DNA of 64,000 nt from Demequina zhanjiangensis (lineage in GTDB: Bacteria; Actinomycetota; Actinomycetes; Actinomycetales; Demequinaceae): positions 62,001 to 126,000 of the forward strand of contig NZ_JAUHPV010000001.1 in NCBI RefSeq assembly GCF_030418315.1, written 5' to 3'. The notes beneath the pieces are model-generated. The model did not search any database and was not told where the DNA came from. It saw only the letters and a list, made by a program, of their open reading frames with translations. Numbering within the stretch: position 1 is the stretch's first letter; the number at the start of each line of letters is the position of its first letter. Positions 17,441 through 27,314 of the stretch are shown here, in pieces. Position numbers and translations under genes: made by a program.

Positions 17441-17592
17441 CAGCGCGCAACCCCCCCCTCGCGCGCGAGATGGCTCCCGCACGACCCCCCCTTTTTGTTG
17501 CGGGAACCACGACAGGGTGCGTCGACCCCCTCGATGCACCGCACGGCCCCAGGCGCCGGCTATGCCGCGCCGGGGCCGTGGTTCGTTCTCGG
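17441..17592 (+). ncRNA. 6C small RNA
   Basis: Two hairpins in a row carry long cytosine runs in their loops. In the first, GCGCG/CGCGC arms enclose a loop with eight C (17443-17464). In the second, TCCCGCA (17475-17481) pairs with TGCGGGA (17499-17505) around a loop with seven C and five T. This is the defining layout of the actinobacterial 6C RNA family. A GC-rich hairpin at 17543-17582 with a T-containing tail would end the transcript. The 5' end is set from the promoter and the 3' end from the hairpin, so both are approximate. Its targets cannot be seen here. Confidence 0.8.
17543..17592 (+). terminator. Terminator of the 6C RNA
   Basis: CACGGCCCC pairs with GGGGCCGTG, with further GC pairs inside, followed by GTTCGTTCT. 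The adjacent sugar-transporter gene ends at 17598 on the other strand, so the hairpin may serve both. Confidence 0.6.
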
Positions 17593-17597
17593 GGTGC

Positions 17598-19040
17598 TCA
17601 GCGTGAGGCGCCCGGGGCGGAGACCTTGCCCATGTCCTCGAGCTCGATGCCCTTGGTCTCCGGGACCTTCGTGAGCACGAACCAGAACGAAAGCGCCGCC
17701 ATGAGCGTGTAGAAGCCGTAGGCGATCTGAAGGCCCCATCCAGCCATCACAGGGAACGTGAGCGTGATCGCGAAGTTCGCGGTCCACTGGGCGGCGGCGG
17801 CGACGGCGAGGGCGGCGGCGCGCAGTCGGTTGGGGAACATCTCGCCCAGGAGCACCCAGACGACGGGTCCCCAGCTGACCGCGAAGAAGACGACGAAGAG
17901 GTTGGCTGCGACGAGCGCGATGCCGGCCCATGGTGCATCCAGTTGGGCGTCGCCCGCGGAGTCCAGCGTGGACTGACTGAAGGCGATCGCCATCGCGAGG
18001 AGCGACACGGTCATGCCGATCGAGCCTGTCAGCAGCAGGCTGCGGCGCCCCACCTTGTCGACCAGCGCAATTGCGACGAGCGTCATCACGATGTTCGTCA
18101 CGGAGGTGATGGTCGACGTGGTGAAGGCGTCTGACTCGTCGAACCCCACCGACTGCCACAGCGCTGTCGAGTAGTAGAAGATCACGTTGATGCCGACCGC
18201 CTGCTGGAGCACCGACAGGAGGATGCCGACCCAGACGATCGGTTGCAGCCCGAACCGCGGGCCGCGCAGGTCGCTGAGCGTCAGCTCCTCGTCCCCACCG
18301 AGAGACTCCTTGATGAGGCCGATGCGGTGCTCGGGATCTGGCTCGCCTGTGTAGTCGGCGAGCACCGCGGCCGCCTCCTTCTCGCGGCGACGCTCGACGA
18401 GATAGCGAGGGGACTCGGGGAGGGTCAGCGCGACGCCTCCGTAGATCAGCGCGGGGATCACTGCTGTCAGGAACATCCATCGCCACGCCTCGAGCCCGAG
18501 CCACAGCTCGTTCGAGGCGCCACCGGCGGCCCCGGCGAGCACCTCGTCGGACAGCAGGGAGGCGAAGATGCCGAGCACGATCGCCATCTGCTGCAGCGAC
18601 CCGAGTCGACCGCGGAACGCGGCGGGTGCGACCTCGGCGATATAGGCGGGCGCGATCACCGACGCCGCGCCGATCGCAAGCCCTCCCACCACGCGCCAGC
18701 CGATCAGGTCCCACACGCCGAACGCGAAGCCCGAGCCGACCGCGGACAGCAGGAACACCACCGCGGAAGCGACCATGACTCGGATGCGTCCGAGCTTGTC
18801 CGCGAGTCCTCCGGCGAACCAGGCGCCCACCGCACAGCCGAGCAGCGCCGAGGCGACGGCGAAGCCCGTGGCGGTGTCGGACAGCGCGAACTCGCCGGCG
18901 ATCGAGTCCACAGCGCCGTTGATGACGGACGAGTCGAATCCGAACAGGAACCCGCCGAGCGCGGCCCCGATGCTGATCGCGATGACCTTGCCGTGGATGC
19001 CTCGTGGCGTCGACGCCGGCGCGGGATCAGTGGACGACAT
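17598..19040 (-). CDS. MFS sugar:proton symporter (sugar porter family)
   Basis: A 480-residue, 12-helix major facilitator of the sugar porter family. ATG 19040 is preceded by GGAGGGGG. Signatures are GGFLFGFDSSVINGA in helix 1, LADKLGRIRVM in loop 2-3, PESPRYLVERRR after helix 6, QQAVGINVIFYYS in helix 7, DKVGRRSLLL in loop 8-9 and VPETKGIELEDM at the C-terminus. These are as in XylE and actinobacterial glucose/xylose transporters. The specific sugar cannot be told. An inverted repeat overlapping the promoter suggests control by a repressor. Confidence 0.92.
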   Translation of the reverse strand: MSSTDPAPASTPRGIHGKVIAISIGAALGGFLFGFDSSVINGAVDSIAGEFALSDTATGFAVASALLGCAVGAWFAGGLADKLGRIRVMVASAVVFLLSAVGSGFAFGVWDLIGWRVVGGLAIGAASVIAPAYIAEVAPAAFRGRLGSLQQMAIVLGIFASLLSDEVLAGAAGGASNELWLGLEAWRWMFLTAVIPALIYGGVALTLPESPRYLVERRREKEAAAVLADYTGEPDPEHRIGLIKESLGGDEELTLSDLRGPRFGLQPIVWVGILLSVLQQAVGINVIFYYSTALWQSVGFDESDAFTTSTITSVTNIVMTLVAIALVDKVGRRSLLLTGSIGMTVSLLAMAIAFSQSTLDSAGDAQLDAPWAGIALVAANLFVVFFAVSWGPVVWVLLGEMFPNRLRAAALAVAAAAQWTANFAITLTFPVMAGWGLQIAYGFYTLMAALSFWFVLTKVPETKGIELEDMGKVSAPGASR

Positions 19041-19096
19041 CGCCCCCTCCTTCATGCGTCGCGCCCCCTCGCCGAGGCGGTTCCCCGTGGTTGCGA

Positions 19097-19118
19097 CCGC
19101 TACTCCCGACAGTAGCGG
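19097..19118 (-). promoter_or_regulatory. Promoter with inverted-repeat operator for the sugar transporter
   Basis: CCGCTACT and AGTAGCGG form an 8-bp inverted repeat with a 6-bp spacer. On the minus strand it overlaps a TACTGT -10 candidate (19109-19114). A bound repressor would block the promoter. Confidence 0.45.
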
Positions 19119-19164
19119 GGAGAGTGTGGTTTCGCCCGAGGTGCGAGGTATGACCGCAACGCGG

Positions 19165-20541
19165 TCAATGTCCTCCGAGCAGGGGTGACATCGCCTTCGC
19201 GACGACGCTGGGCCGGCCCGTGATCCGCTCCTCCGCATCGGCGGCGGACATCGCCCGCAGGCCCGCGTTGACGCCGAGCCAGCGCAACGGTTCCACCTCC
19301 CAGCGTCGCGACCTGTGGCCCACCCACGGCAGTGCCGTGAGGTCGGTGTCGTGGCCCAGCAGGAGGTCCCTCAGCGTCCGGCCCGCGAGGTTCGTGGTGG
19401 TGACCCCGTCGCCCACGTAGCCGCCCGCCCATGCGATCCCGGTCTCCTTGTCCAGTCCGACGGAGGCGTGCCAGTCGCGAGCCACCCCCAGGGCGCCTCC
19501 CCACGCGTGGGTGAACCGGACGTCGGCGACCTGCGGCAGCATGCTGACGAGCTCGGCACGCAGGCTCGCGTGCACCTTCGCGTGGCTCCGGTGCTCGGGC
19601 GCCACCTGGGATCCCAGATGGTAGGGCGCCCCGCGCCCGCCGAAGACGAGGCGGCCGTCGGCCGTGCGCTGGCCGTAGATCAGCAGGTGACGGTGGTCGG
19701 AGAAGGTCTCGCGTGAGGCCAGCCCGATCTCGTCCCACAGAGACGGGGGCAACGGCTCCGTGGCGACGACGAGCGAGTGGACCGGGACGATGTCGCGCCG
19801 CATGCCCGCGAGGCTCGGGGTGTAGCCCTCGGTCGCGCGCACCACCAGGTCGGCGGTCACAGTGCCCCGTTCCGTGACGACGCGATGGGGCGCGATCTCC
19901 GTGACCCGGGTGTCCTCGTGGAGAGCCACGCCCTGCTGGCGGGCCACGTCTGCCAGGCCCCGCACGAGTCGTCCCGGGTGGATCGCTGCGCAGTCCGGTG
20001 TGTAGGTCGCGCCCCGCACGTCCGTCGCAGCGAGACGGGCGCGTGCGTCGTCAGCGTCGAGCCAGACGAGCTCGTCCGGGCCTCGGCCCCAGCGTCGTGC
20101 CTCCTCCACCTCGGCGCGAGCAGACGCCTCCTGCGCCTCGCTGCGCGCGAGCACGACCGTGCCGCCCTTGGCCAGGCCGGCGTCGATGCCTGCCGCAATG
20201 GACGCCCTGATCACCTCGTCGACCGACGCCCGCATCGCCGCGTGCTGCGCGAGCGCAGCGTCCCGGCCCGCGTCTTTCGCGAGCGTTGACAGCGAGGAGG
20301 GGAGCAGGGCCGACGCCCACCCGCCGTTGCGGCCCGAGGCGCCGAAGCCCGCGAGGTCCTTCTCGAGCACGACGATGCGCAGGTCGGGTCGTGCCTGCGC
20401 CAGGTAGTGCGCGGTCCACAGGCCGGTGAAGCCTGCGCCGACGATGGCGACGTCAGCCTCCGTGTCGCCCTTCAGGGGCTCGGGAGACGTCGGCTCCGAT
20501 GCGAGGGTGTCCCACCACAGCGACTGCGGCAGGGGCCTCAC
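19165..20541 (-). CDS. FAD-dependent amine oxidoreductase (gamma-glutamylputrescine oxidase / DAO type)
   Basis: A 458-residue flavoprotein of the DadA/PuuB-like DAO family. The FAD-binding VAIVGAGFTGLWTAHYLA is near residue 31, followed by VLEKDLAGFGASGRNGGWAS, typical of PuuB-like oxidases, and GYVGDGVTTTNLAGRTL near the C-terminus. GTG 20541 overlaps the stop of the Lrp gene by 4 bp (GTGA), with a G-rich site upstream; GTG 20553 is also possible. Being coupled to an Lrp regulator and divergent from the polyamine ABC genes, it probably oxidises a polyamine or its glutamyl adduct. No glutamyl-putrescine synthetase gene is seen nearby. Confidence 0.85.
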   Translation of the reverse strand: MRPLPQSLWWDTLASEPTSPEPLKGDTEADVAIVGAGFTGLWTAHYLAQARPDLRIVVLEKDLAGFGASGRNGGWASALLPSSLSTLAKDAGRDAALAQHAAMRASVDEVIRASIAAGIDAGLAKGGTVVLARSEAQEASARAEVEEARRWGRGPDELVWLDADDARARLAATDVRGATYTPDCAAIHPGRLVRGLADVARQQGVALHEDTRVTEIAPHRVVTERGTVTADLVVRATEGYTPSLAGMRRDIVPVHSLVVATEPLPPSLWDEIGLASRETFSDHRHLLIYGQRTADGRLVFGGRGAPYHLGSQVAPEHRSHAKVHASLRAELVSMLPQVADVRFTHAWGGALGVARDWHASVGLDKETGIAWAGGYVGDGVTTTNLAGRTLRDLLLGHDTDLTALPWVGHRSRRWEVEPLRWLGVNAGLRAMSAADAEERITGRPSVVAKAMSPLLGGH

Positions 20542-21014
20542 CGCACCCCCCACGAGTACGTCTGCTTGCGCAGCGACAGGTACATGAAGATCTCGGTGGA
20601 CAGCACGCCGGGGATCGTGCGGATCGTGGAGCTGACGAGCTCCATCAGGTGGTGATCGGACTCACTCACGACCTCGACCAGGATGTCGAAGCTGCCAGCA
20701 GTGACGACCAGGTAGTCGACCTCGTCGAGCTGCTCCAGCGCTGCCGCGACAGGTTCGAGCGGGCCCGACACCTTGACGCCGACCATCGCCTGCCGCGCGA
20801 AGCCCAGCTCCATCGGGTTGGTGACGCCGATGATCTGCAGCACACCCGCGTCGAGCAGGCGCTGCACGCGTGCGCGCACCGCCGCCTCGGACAGGTTCAC
20901 CACCTTGCCGATGGCGGCGTACGAGGTACGTCCGTCCTGCTGGAGCTCGGAGATGATGACCTTGTTGATCGGATCGAGCGAGACGGGGGCTTTGGGATTC
21001 TCGGCTGCGGTCAT
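20538..21014 (-). CDS. Lrp/AsnC family transcriptional regulator
   Basis: A 158-residue regulator. The helix-turn-helix (LDPINKVIISELQQDGRTSYAAIGKVVNLSEAAVRARVQRLLDAGVL in outline) covers about residues 14-60, and the RAM ligand-binding domain follows, with GSFDILVEVVSESDHHLMELV near 105. ATG 21014 lies 7 nt after CACACT, with TTGACC 18 bp further upstream, so this is probably a leaderless mRNA. The longer GTG at 21041 would lie inside that promoter. It is translationally coupled to the FAD oxidase and divergent from potD, so it most likely controls this polyamine module. The ligand is unknown. Confidence 0.92.
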   Translation of the reverse strand: MTAAENPKAPVSLDPINKVIISELQQDGRTSYAAIGKVVNLSEAAVRARVQRLLDAGVLQIIGVTNPMELGFARQAMVGVKVSGPLEPVAAALEQLDEVDYLVVTAGSFDILVEVVSESDHHLMELVSSTIRTIPGVLSTEIFMYLSLRKQTYSWGVR

Positions 21015-21021
21015 GTCACGC

Positions 21022-21051
21022 AGTGTGGTGGCCCGCGACACTCAAGGTCAA
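21022..21051 (-). promoter_or_regulatory. Promoter of the Lrp-FAD oxidase operon
   Basis: On the minus strand TTGACC (21046-21051), an 18-bp spacer and CACACT (21022-21027) precede the leaderless ATG by 7 nt. The rest of the 255-bp divergent gap to potD is relatively AT-rich around 21080-21150 and includes TGGTCT-CT-AGACCA at about 21122-21135, a possible regulator site. Confidence 0.55.
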
Positions 21052-21269
21052 CCCCAAAACGCGGCTCAGGCTACGGTTTCGTTACGCAGATGTTAATTCT
21101 TCCGCTGGAACCGTTGCGAAATGGTCTCTAGACCACGTAAACAGTCGCCGCGGCGACGAATCCGTGCCAGTATCGCCTGCAACGTCCTGCCGCAGCAGGA
21201 TTCCCCACGCGGAGGTGGCGCCGGAACCGAGGCCCGGTGTCATCACCCCCGAGCACAGAGGATGGCGAC

Positions 21270-22434
21270 ATGTCTGAGGTCCCGCAGGAGGAAGAGCAGA
21301 AGAAGGGCGTCTCGCGACGCGGACTCATCATCGGAGGTGGAGTCGCAGCGGCAGGCGTCGCAGGCTTCGCGCTCCTGAACCGCGGCGGCGGGGGCAACGC
21401 CGCCGGTGACTGCGTCACCACCGACCTGTCCGACACCGAGGCGACCCTCAACATGTCGAACTGGCCCGAGTACGTCGACGAGGACGACGGCGACTACGTC
21501 TCCACGCTCACGACGTTCGAGCAGGAGACCGGCATCGACGTCACCTACACGCCCGACGTCAACGACAACGTCGAGTTCTTCGCCAAGGTGCGCAACCAGC
21601 TCGGCGCCTGCCAGCCCACCGGACGCGACATGTTCGTGCTCACCGACTGGATGGCCGCCCGCATGATCGACGCAGGCTGGATCCAGAAGCTCGACAAGGC
21701 GAACATCCCCAACGTCGACAAGAACCTCATCTCCTCGCTCCAGGGCGTCGGCTGGGACCCCAACCGCGAGTACTCCGCGCCGTGGCAGTCCGGCTTCACC
21801 GGCATCGCGTACAACAAGTCGCTCGTCGGCGAGGTCGCCACGATGGACGAGCTGCTCACCCGCTCGGACCTCAAGGGCAAGATCACGCTGCTCACCGAGA
21901 TGCGCGACACGATGGGCCTCATGCTGCTCGCCGAGGGCGCAGACCCCGCGAACTTCACCTCAGACCAGTGGGGCAACGCGCTCGAGAAGCTCTCCAAGGC
22001 CCGCACCGACGGTCAGGTCCGCGCGTTCACCGGCAACGAGTACGTCAACGACCTCGCCGCCGGCAACATCGCCGCCTGCGTCGCATGGTCCGGTGACGTC
22101 GCCGCGGCGGAGGACGAGAACCTCGTCTTCCTCCCGCCGGAGGAGGGCATGATGATCTGGTCCGACAACATGATCGTTCCGGTCCAGGGCATGCACAAGA
22201 CCAACGCCGAGAAGCTCATCGACTTCTACTACGACCCGGTCCAGGCCGCGAAGCTCGCCGCCTACGTCTGGTACGTCTGCCCGGTCGAGGGTGCGCAGGC
22301 CGAGATGGAGAAGATCGACCCGTCGCTCGTCGACAACCCGCTGATCTTCCCGACCGCGGACTTCCTCGCCTCCACGCACAACTTCATGGCACTGTCCGAG
22401 GCTGACGCCGCAAAGTACGAGCAGGAGTTCGCGG

Positions 22435-22448
<14 letters not shown>
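21270..22448 (+). CDS. potD: Polyamine ABC transporter substrate-binding protein
   Basis: A 392-residue exported binding protein. ATG 21270 follows AGAGGA. The N-terminus has a twin-arginine motif (SRRGLIIGG) and a hydrophobic stretch, so export is probably by Tat; no lipobox Cys follows. The mature part reads LNMSNWPEYVDEDD, the spermidine/putrescine-binding signature near the start of PotD proteins, then FEQETGIDVTY and a C-terminal half with IWSDNMIVPVQGMHKTNAEKLIDFYYDP. It is the first gene of a potDABC operon and overlaps potA by 14 bp. Spermidine versus putrescine cannot be decided. Confidence 0.92.
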
Positions 22449-23586
<1,138 letters not shown>

Positions 23587-23587
23587 C

Positions 23588-24451
23588 GTGGCGAGCCTCC
23601 AGAGGGTGTTCGGCAAGAACTCCGCCTACTGGCTGATCGGGCCCGCCGCGGTATGGCTGGCCATCTTCTTCCTCTTCCCGATGCTGTCGCTGCTGACGAC
23701 GTCGCTGTCCGACCCGGCGGGATCGCCGATCTACGGCTACGACCTCACATGGCGGCTGCAGAACTACTTCGAGGCGATCAGCGACTACTGGCCGTACATG
23801 GTGCGTTCGCTCATCTACGCGGGCATCGCCACGCTGCTGTGCCTCGTGCTGGGCTACGTGCTCGCTTACGCGATCGCCTTCAAGGCGGGCCGTTGGAAGA
23901 ACGTCATGCTCGTGCTCGTCATCGCGCCGTTCTTCACGTCGTTCCTGGTGCGCACGCTGTCATGGAAGCTGATCCTGGCGGACAACGGGTGGCTCGTGGA
24001 GTCCCTGCAGTGGCTGCACATCCTTGGCGAGGACGGACGCCTGCTCGCCACGCCGTTCGCGGTCGTCATGGGTCTGACCTACAACTTCCTGCCCTTCATG
24101 ATCCTTCCGCTGTACACGAGCCTCGAGAAGATCGACCCGCGCCTCAACGAGGCCGCAGCCGACCTCTACTCGAGCCCGTGGCAGCGCTTCACGAAGGTGA
24201 TCTGGCCGCTGTCCATCCCGGGCGTCGTCGGCGGAACCCTGCTCACGTTCATCCCCGCCTCTGGTGACTACATCAACTCCGATCTGCTCGGTAATCCGAA
24301 CACGCAGATGGTCGGAAACAAGATCCAGACGCTCTTCACGGACGCGAGCGACTATCCGCACGCGGCAGCCCTGTCGGTGATCCTGATGGTGCTGATCGTC
24401 GGCATGGTCCTGTTCTACGTCCGCCGCGCAGGAACGGAGGACCTGCTGTGA
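23588..24451 (+). CDS. potB: Polyamine ABC transporter permease, PotB type
   Basis: A 287-residue inner-membrane permease with six helices. GTG 23588 lies 1 bp after the potA stop, with GGAGG overlapping the end of potA. Typical segments are LIGPAAVWLAIFFLFPMLSLL in helix 1, IAPFFTSFLVRTLSWKLIL, NFLPFMILPLYTSLEKID, and the EAA loop NEAAADLYSSPWQRFTKVIWP that contacts the ATPase. It pairs with the downstream PotC. Confidence 0.93.
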   Translation: MASLQRVFGKNSAYWLIGPAAVWLAIFFLFPMLSLLTTSLSDPAGSPIYGYDLTWRLQNYFEAISDYWPYMVRSLIYAGIATLLCLVLGYVLAYAIAFKAGRWKNVMLVLVIAPFFTSFLVRTLSWKLILADNGWLVESLQWLHILGEDGRLLATPFAVVMGLTYNFLPFMILPLYTSLEKIDPRLNEAAADLYSSPWQRFTKVIWPLSIPGVVGGTLLTFIPASGDYINSDLLGNPNTQMVGNKIQTLFTDASDYPHAAALSVILMVLIVGMVLFYVRRAGTEDLL

Positions 24452-25272
24452 TCACCCGACTCGGAAGCTGGATCGGCAAGCACCTGATGCTGACGCTGGG
24501 CATCCTGGTGCTGATCTACATGTACGTCCCGAACATGATCGTGGCGCTCATGTCGTTCAACGACTCCTCGCAGTCGCGCAACCTGTACACGTTCCAGGCG
24601 TTCACGTGGGACAACTGGCTGAACCCGTGCGAGCCGCAGGGCATGTGCGAGGCGCTCCAGGTGAGCATCAGCATCGGACTGCTGTCCACGATCGTGGCGA
24701 CCACGATCGGCACGCTCGCCGCATTCGCGCTGGTGCGTCACCGCTTCGAGGGCCGCTCCACGATGAACCTCATGCTGTTCCTGCCGATGGCGACGCCTGA
24801 GATCGTCATGGGCTCCTCGCTGCTCGCGCTGTTCGTCGCCGCGGGCTTCGGCGGCCAGCTCGGCTTCTGGACCATCCTCATCGCCCACATCATGTTCAAC
24901 ATCTCGTTCGTGGTGGTGACGGTGCGGTCGCGTCTCGCGGGCCTCGACTCCAACCTGGAGAAGGCGGCATCGGACCTCTACGCCAACGAGTGGCAGACGT
25001 TCTGGCGGGTCACGTTCCCGCTGGTGTTCCCCGGCATCCTGGCCGCGGCGCTGCTCGCCTTCTCCCTGTCGTTCGACGACTTCATCATCACGAACCTCAA
25101 CTCGGGCACCACGGTGACCTTCCCGATGTTCGTGTGGGGTGCCGCCCAGCGGGCCATCCCGATGCAGGTCAACGTGATCGGCACGCTCATGTTCATCATC
25201 GCGCTCGCGATCGTCATCGCCGGAGAGGTGATGTCGCGCCGCCGCGCGAAGGGCAAGGCCGCGGCCTTCTAG
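24448..25272 (+). CDS. potC: Polyamine ABC transporter permease, PotC type
   Basis: A 274-residue permease with six helices, starting at a GTG that overlaps the potB stop by 4 bp (GTGA). FNDSSQSRNLYTFQAFTWDNW after helix 1 is PotC-like, as is the EAA loop LEKAASDLYANEWQTFWRVTFP. LSFDDFIITNLNSG near the C-terminal side is a family hallmark. Last gene of the operon; a hairpin terminator follows at 25313. Confidence 0.93.
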   Translation: MITRLGSWIGKHLMLTLGILVLIYMYVPNMIVALMSFNDSSQSRNLYTFQAFTWDNWLNPCEPQGMCEALQVSISIGLLSTIVATTIGTLAAFALVRHRFEGRSTMNLMLFLPMATPEIVMGSSLLALFVAAGFGGQLGFWTILIAHIMFNISFVVVTVRSRLAGLDSNLEKAASDLYANEWQTFWRVTFPLVFPGILAAALLAFSLSFDDFIITNLNSGTTVTFPMFVWGAAQRAIPMQVNVIGTLMFIIALAIVIAGEVMSRRRAKGKAAAF

Positions 25273-25312
25273 TCCGCTTGCGCGGGCCGGACGGTCCGGC
25301 TCGACACGCTCC

Positions 25313-25348
25313 ACGAGGGGGACGGTGCTTCGGCATCGTCCCCCTCGT
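25313..25348 (+). terminator. Terminator of the potDABC operon
   Basis: A 16-bp stem (25313-25328 with 25333-25348, one G-T pair) capped by TTCG, 40 bp after the potC stop. The T-tract is poor (CGCGTCTG). Confidence 0.8.
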
Positions 25349-25403
25349 CGCGTCTGTGCGGGAGCGCGCGGCCGTCGTGCTGCCGCCCCGTCCGGCTCCC
25401 GCC

Positions 25404-25497
25404 CCCGCGCGGCGTCCACCCCGCTGGGCGCCCGCGCGGCGTCCACCCCGCGCTCGCCTCGCCCGGCCCGCTCGCCCCCGCGCGGCGCCCGCCCCGC
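25404..25497. repeat. GC-rich 21-bp direct repeats
   Basis: A 21-bp unit beginning CCCGCGCGGCGTCCACC occurs identically at 25404-25424 and 25431-25451, and with two changes at 25477-25497. It lies in the 425-bp gap between potC and the aminotransferase, which holds no gene. It may be simple expansion of GC-rich noncoding DNA. Confidence 0.6.
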
Positions 25498-25503
25498 CGG
25501 GCC

Positions 25504-25601
25504 GGACACTCTGAACCAATCTCAGGCGCGACACCCCGGCGGGTCGGGGCTCGGCGCGGCGTGTCGCCAGGGTGTCGCCACTCGGAGTGGTTCGCACTGT
25601 C
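25504..25601. repeat. Imperfect-palindrome interspersed repeat, copy A (98 bp)
   Basis: The left arm reads GGACACTCTGAACCAATCTC and then GGCGCGACACCCCG. The right arm, read on the other strand, is GACAGTGCGAACCACTCCGA and then GTGGCGACACCC, so the two ends are related inverted repeats. The same arrangement occurs at 38151-38246. Both copies are intergenic, beside terminators. No ORF is contained. This looks like a small palindromic repeat (REP/MITE-like) without its own enzyme here. Confidence 0.75.
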
Positions 25602-25697
25602 GGGCTGGGGCGACGTGTGCGCTGGACACCCGGGGCCAAGGCGCGCGAAAGGGGGCGGCGCCTTCCGGCACCGCCCCCTCCGTTCAGCCGCGTGCTG

Positions 25698-27080
25698 CTA
25701 CAGGAGCGCCTGCGCGCGCGTGATGACGTCGCGCAGGATCGACTCCATCTCGTCGAACTCCTTCTGGCCGATGATGAGCGGCGGCGACAGCTGGATGACA
25801 GGGTCGCCACGGTCGTCGGCCCGGCAGTAGAGGCCGGCCTCGTACAGGGCGGGGGAGAGGAAGCCGTAGAGGATCCGCTCGCACTCCTCGTCGGACAGCG
25901 ACGTGCGGGACTCCCGATCCTTCACCAGCTCGATGCCGTAGAAGTAGCCTGCGCCGCGGACGTCGCCCACCATCGGCAGATCCAGGAGCTTCTCGAGCGT
26001 CGCGCGGAACGCGGCCTCGTTGCGCTGCACGTTCCCGAGCAGGTCCTCGCGCTCGAACAGGTCCAGGTTGGCGAGCGCGACGGCGGAGCCGACAGGGTGC
26101 CCGCCCCAGGTGTAGCCGTGCGCGAACATCTCGCCCTTGTCGAGGAACGGCTGCATGAGGCGGTCGGAGGCGATCATCGCGCCCATCGGCGCGTAGCCCG
26201 AGGTGAGGCCCTTCGCGGACGTGATGATGTCCGGCACGTAGTCGTAGCGGGTGGCGCCGTACATCTCGCCCAGGCGGCCGTACGCGCAGATCACCTCGTC
26301 CGAGACGAGCAGGACGTCGTAGCGATCGCAGATCTCCCGCACGCGCTGCCAGTAGCCGGGGGGCGGCGGGAAGCATCCGCCCGCGTTCTGCACGGGCTCG
26401 AGGAACACGGCGGCCACCGTGTCGGCGCCCTCGTTGAGGATCGCGACCTCGATCTGGTCCGCAGCCCAGCGGCCGAAGGCCTCCGGGTCGGAGCCATCGA
26501 GCAGTCCGCCGGTGATCTCGGGCGCGCGGTAGATGTTCGTGTTCGGCACGCGGAACGTGGACGGCACGAGCGGCTCGAACTGCGCCTTCAGGCCCGGCAG
26601 GCCGGTGATCGACAGCGCGCCCTGCGTCGTGCCGTGGTAGGCCACGGCGCGGCTGATGACCTTGTGCTTCATCGGCTTGCCGACGAGCTTGAAGTAGTTC
26701 TTCGCGAGCTTCCACGCCGACTCGACAGCCTCGCCGCCGCCTGAGGTGAAGAAGACGCGGTTGAGATCCCCGGGAGCGTGACCGGCGAGGCGCTCGGCGA
26801 GCTCGATCGCGCGGGGATGTGCGTAGGACCAGAGCGGGTGGAAGGCGAGCTCCTTCGCCTGCGCGGCGGCGGCCTCGGCCAGCTCGGTGCGACCGTGGCC
26901 CGCCTGGCTCACGAACAGGCCGGCGAGACCATCGAGGTACCGCTTGCCCTTGTCGTCGTAGATGTAGGCGCCCTCGCCGCGCACGATGATCGGGATGTCA
27001 GCGTCGGCGTAGCGCGTGTGGTCCGTGAAGTGCATCCAGAGATGCCGCTTCGCGGACGTCTGCATTGCGGTGTGATCCAT
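25698..27080 (-). CDS. Class III aminotransferase, likely putrescine/polyamine aminotransferase
   Basis: A 460-residue PLP-dependent omega-aminotransferase. PLP-binding Lys is K290 in ITSAKGLTSGYAPMG, with the Asp that contacts the ring nitrogen at D261 (VSDEVICAYGRLG), and FTSGGGEAVESAWKLA near 111 for phosphate binding. WMHFTDHTRYADADIPIIVRGEG near the N-terminus resembles putrescine:pyruvate aminotransferases (SpuC-like). Being next to the PotDABC importer and an amine oxidase, it most likely removes the terminal amine of putrescine or a breakdown product. The start at ATG 27080 is not backed by a clear ribosome binding site; ATG 27065 is possible. Confidence 0.88.
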   Translation of the reverse strand: MDHTAMQTSAKRHLWMHFTDHTRYADADIPIIVRGEGAYIYDDKGKRYLDGLAGLFVSQAGHGRTELAEAAAAQAKELAFHPLWSYAHPRAIELAERLAGHAPGDLNRVFFTSGGGEAVESAWKLAKNYFKLVGKPMKHKVISRAVAYHGTTQGALSITGLPGLKAQFEPLVPSTFRVPNTNIYRAPEITGGLLDGSDPEAFGRWAADQIEVAILNEGADTVAAVFLEPVQNAGGCFPPPPGYWQRVREICDRYDVLLVSDEVICAYGRLGEMYGATRYDYVPDIITSAKGLTSGYAPMGAMIASDRLMQPFLDKGEMFAHGYTWGGHPVGSAVALANLDLFEREDLLGNVQRNEAAFRATLEKLLDLPMVGDVRGAGYFYGIELVKDRESRTSLSDEECERILYGFLSPALYEAGLYCRADDRGDPVIQLSPPLIIGQKEFDEMESILRDVITRAQALL

Positions 27081-27314
27081 GGGTCAATGGTCCGGGATTC
27101 CGCCACTGATCGCAACTGTCGAAACGGCGATTTAACATCGAAATCGCAATTGAGAAGGTGTCTGAGCCGCGATAAGCGCGGTCGAGGGGCCTTCTGGCAA
27201 TGCAATTCGTATCCCCGGCTGGAGGGCGGGCTCCTCACCGGCGGTGGTCCAGGGAATACTGCACAGCCATGCGCCCTTGCATCGACGGCGCCAGGAGGCA
27301 AGGAGCTCGCACGC
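27081..27314. promoter_or_regulatory. Divergent regulatory region between aminotransferase and MFS genes
   Basis: The 234-bp gap has an unusually AT-rich core at about 27127-27152 with CGATTT-AACATCG-AAATCG, a 6-bp inverted repeat. Lrp-type regulators favour such AT-rich sites, and an Lrp gene lies 6 kb away, so shared control is conceivable. No exact -35/-10 pair could be fixed for either gene. Confidence 0.35.

Noticed and set aside
17258..17674. A 138-codon plus-strand frame between tRNA-Tyr and the sugar transporter
   Set aside because: It crosses the 6C RNA hairpins and the terminator, has no ribosome binding site and no protein-like pattern.
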